A stretch of DNA of 5,018 nt from an archaeon (GTDB taxonomy: Archaea; Nanobdellota; Nanobdellia; SCGC-AAA011-G17; GW2011-AR18), in the NCBI GenBank assembly GCA_023245385.1, contig JAHFKM010000059.1, forward strand, positions 1-5,018. Reading direction: 5' to 3'. The translations under genes and the position numbers were made by a program. Positions within the stretch are counted from its first letter, which is position 1; every line of letters starts with the position of its first letter. The notes below the pieces were generated by a model. That model had not been told where the DNA came from, ran no database searches, and saw only the letters and a program-made list of their open reading frames with translations. This document shows positions 4,542 to 5,018 of the stretch, in pieces.

Positions 4542-5018
4542 ATGTTTGACAAAAAATCTTTTGAGCAGATCAGAAAAGAGCTTCATAATTTTGAGATAAA
4601 AAGGGAGGAGATCATTCAAAGATCGAGAGAAATTATCACACTTTCAAAGCAGATTATTTATGCTGTTCATCGGGAGGATCTTGTTAATGGGGAAGCGCTC
4701 CTTAAAAAAATAAAAGTCGCTGTTAAGAGTTTAGATGTTGATCGTGATTATGAGCAGGGTATTTCTACTGTCGCTTTTCAGGAATATGTTGAAGCAGCCT
4801 GTTATTATGAGTTTATTAAAAATGCTAAGATTCCTACGGTGAAAGAATTAGCTGTGAGAACGGAGGATTATCTTCTTGGTCTTTGTGATTTATCTGGAGA
4901 GTTGGTGAGGAAGGCTGTTGCTTATGCTATTAAAAATGATGTAAAAAGGGTTTTACAGATTAAAGAGTTGGTAGATGAGATGTACGGTGAGTTTTTAAAA
5001 TTTGATTTGAGAAATGGT
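4542..5018 (+). CDS. Translin/TRAX-family RNase, archaeal type (3' end missing)
   Basis: The first 159 codons of a translin-superfamily protein are present and the gene runs off the right edge, probably lacking about 40 residues. The whole segment is helical. FQEYVEA (residues 79-85) and GLCDLSGELVRKAV (113-126) match the signature regions of TRAX, and FDLRNG (154-159) matches the motif near the family's C-terminal helix. In the TRAX subunit of the eukaryotic C3PO complex, two glutamates of an E-x-x-E motif and a downstream aspartate form the RNase site; here these correspond to E81, E84 and D116, so catalytic activity is predicted. Archaeal homologues are known to form octameric shells with endoribonuclease activity on single-stranded RNA. 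The start ATG is 25 bases after the preceding stop; the same frame is open further upstream, but MFDKKSFEQI fits a normal N-terminus. Expected location is the cytoplasm, with a role in RNA processing or turnover. Confidence 0.92.
   Translation, partial: MFDKKSFEQIRKELHNFEIKREEIIQRSREIITLSKQIIYAVHREDLVNGEALLKKIKVAVKSLDVDRDYEQGISTVAFQEYVEAACYYEFIKNAKIPTVKELAVRTEDYLLGLCDLSGELVRKAVAYAIKNDVKRVLQIKELVDEMYGEFLKFDLRNG

Overview
The window looks archaeal. It is AT-rich. Most genes are preceded by a TATA box, often with a purine-rich BRE-like element, about 25-30 bases upstream of the start codon, which implies leaderless or nearly leaderless mRNAs. It carries a stand-alone Lrp/AsnC ligand-binding domain protein and a translin/TRAX-family RNase, and genes end in T-runs rather than hairpins. 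Short genes of unknown function and very short spacers would suit a small-genome (DPANN-type) archaeon, but that lineage is inference; no marker gene is present.

Layout. Positions 3-80 hold the last 25 codons of a gene entering from the left. Positions 137-643 hold a membrane-anchored, six-cysteine exported protein whose reading frame is interrupted by an in-frame TAG at 209-211, inside or just after its only hydrophobic helix. A T-run (656-663) follows. Positions 738-1406 encode an unrecognised 222-residue protein. Positions 1515-1658 encode a 47-residue protein with two CxxC knuckles; its 3' end overlaps by 35 bases the convergent Lrp-type gene on the minus strand (1624-1914). A 122-base divergent promoter region (1915-2036) separates that gene from a 600-residue protein (2037-3839) with a large helical and coiled-coil cytoplasmic part, one membrane helix and a small cysteine-bearing C-terminal domain. 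Then come a 208-residue all-helical protein (3890-4516) and a translin/TRAX-family gene (from 4542) that runs off the right edge. No tRNA, rRNA, CRISPR array or insertion sequence is visible.

How the parts relate. The genes do not form an obvious pathway. The two strongest new signals are the amber codon in an otherwise well-formed gene, and a 40-base promoter module (677-716 and 1971-2010, 31 of 40 bases identical without gaps) shared by the 222-residue and 600-residue protein genes. The module suggests co-regulation by an unidentified factor. The helical protein and the TRAX-like RNase lie 25 bases apart and may be functionally linked.
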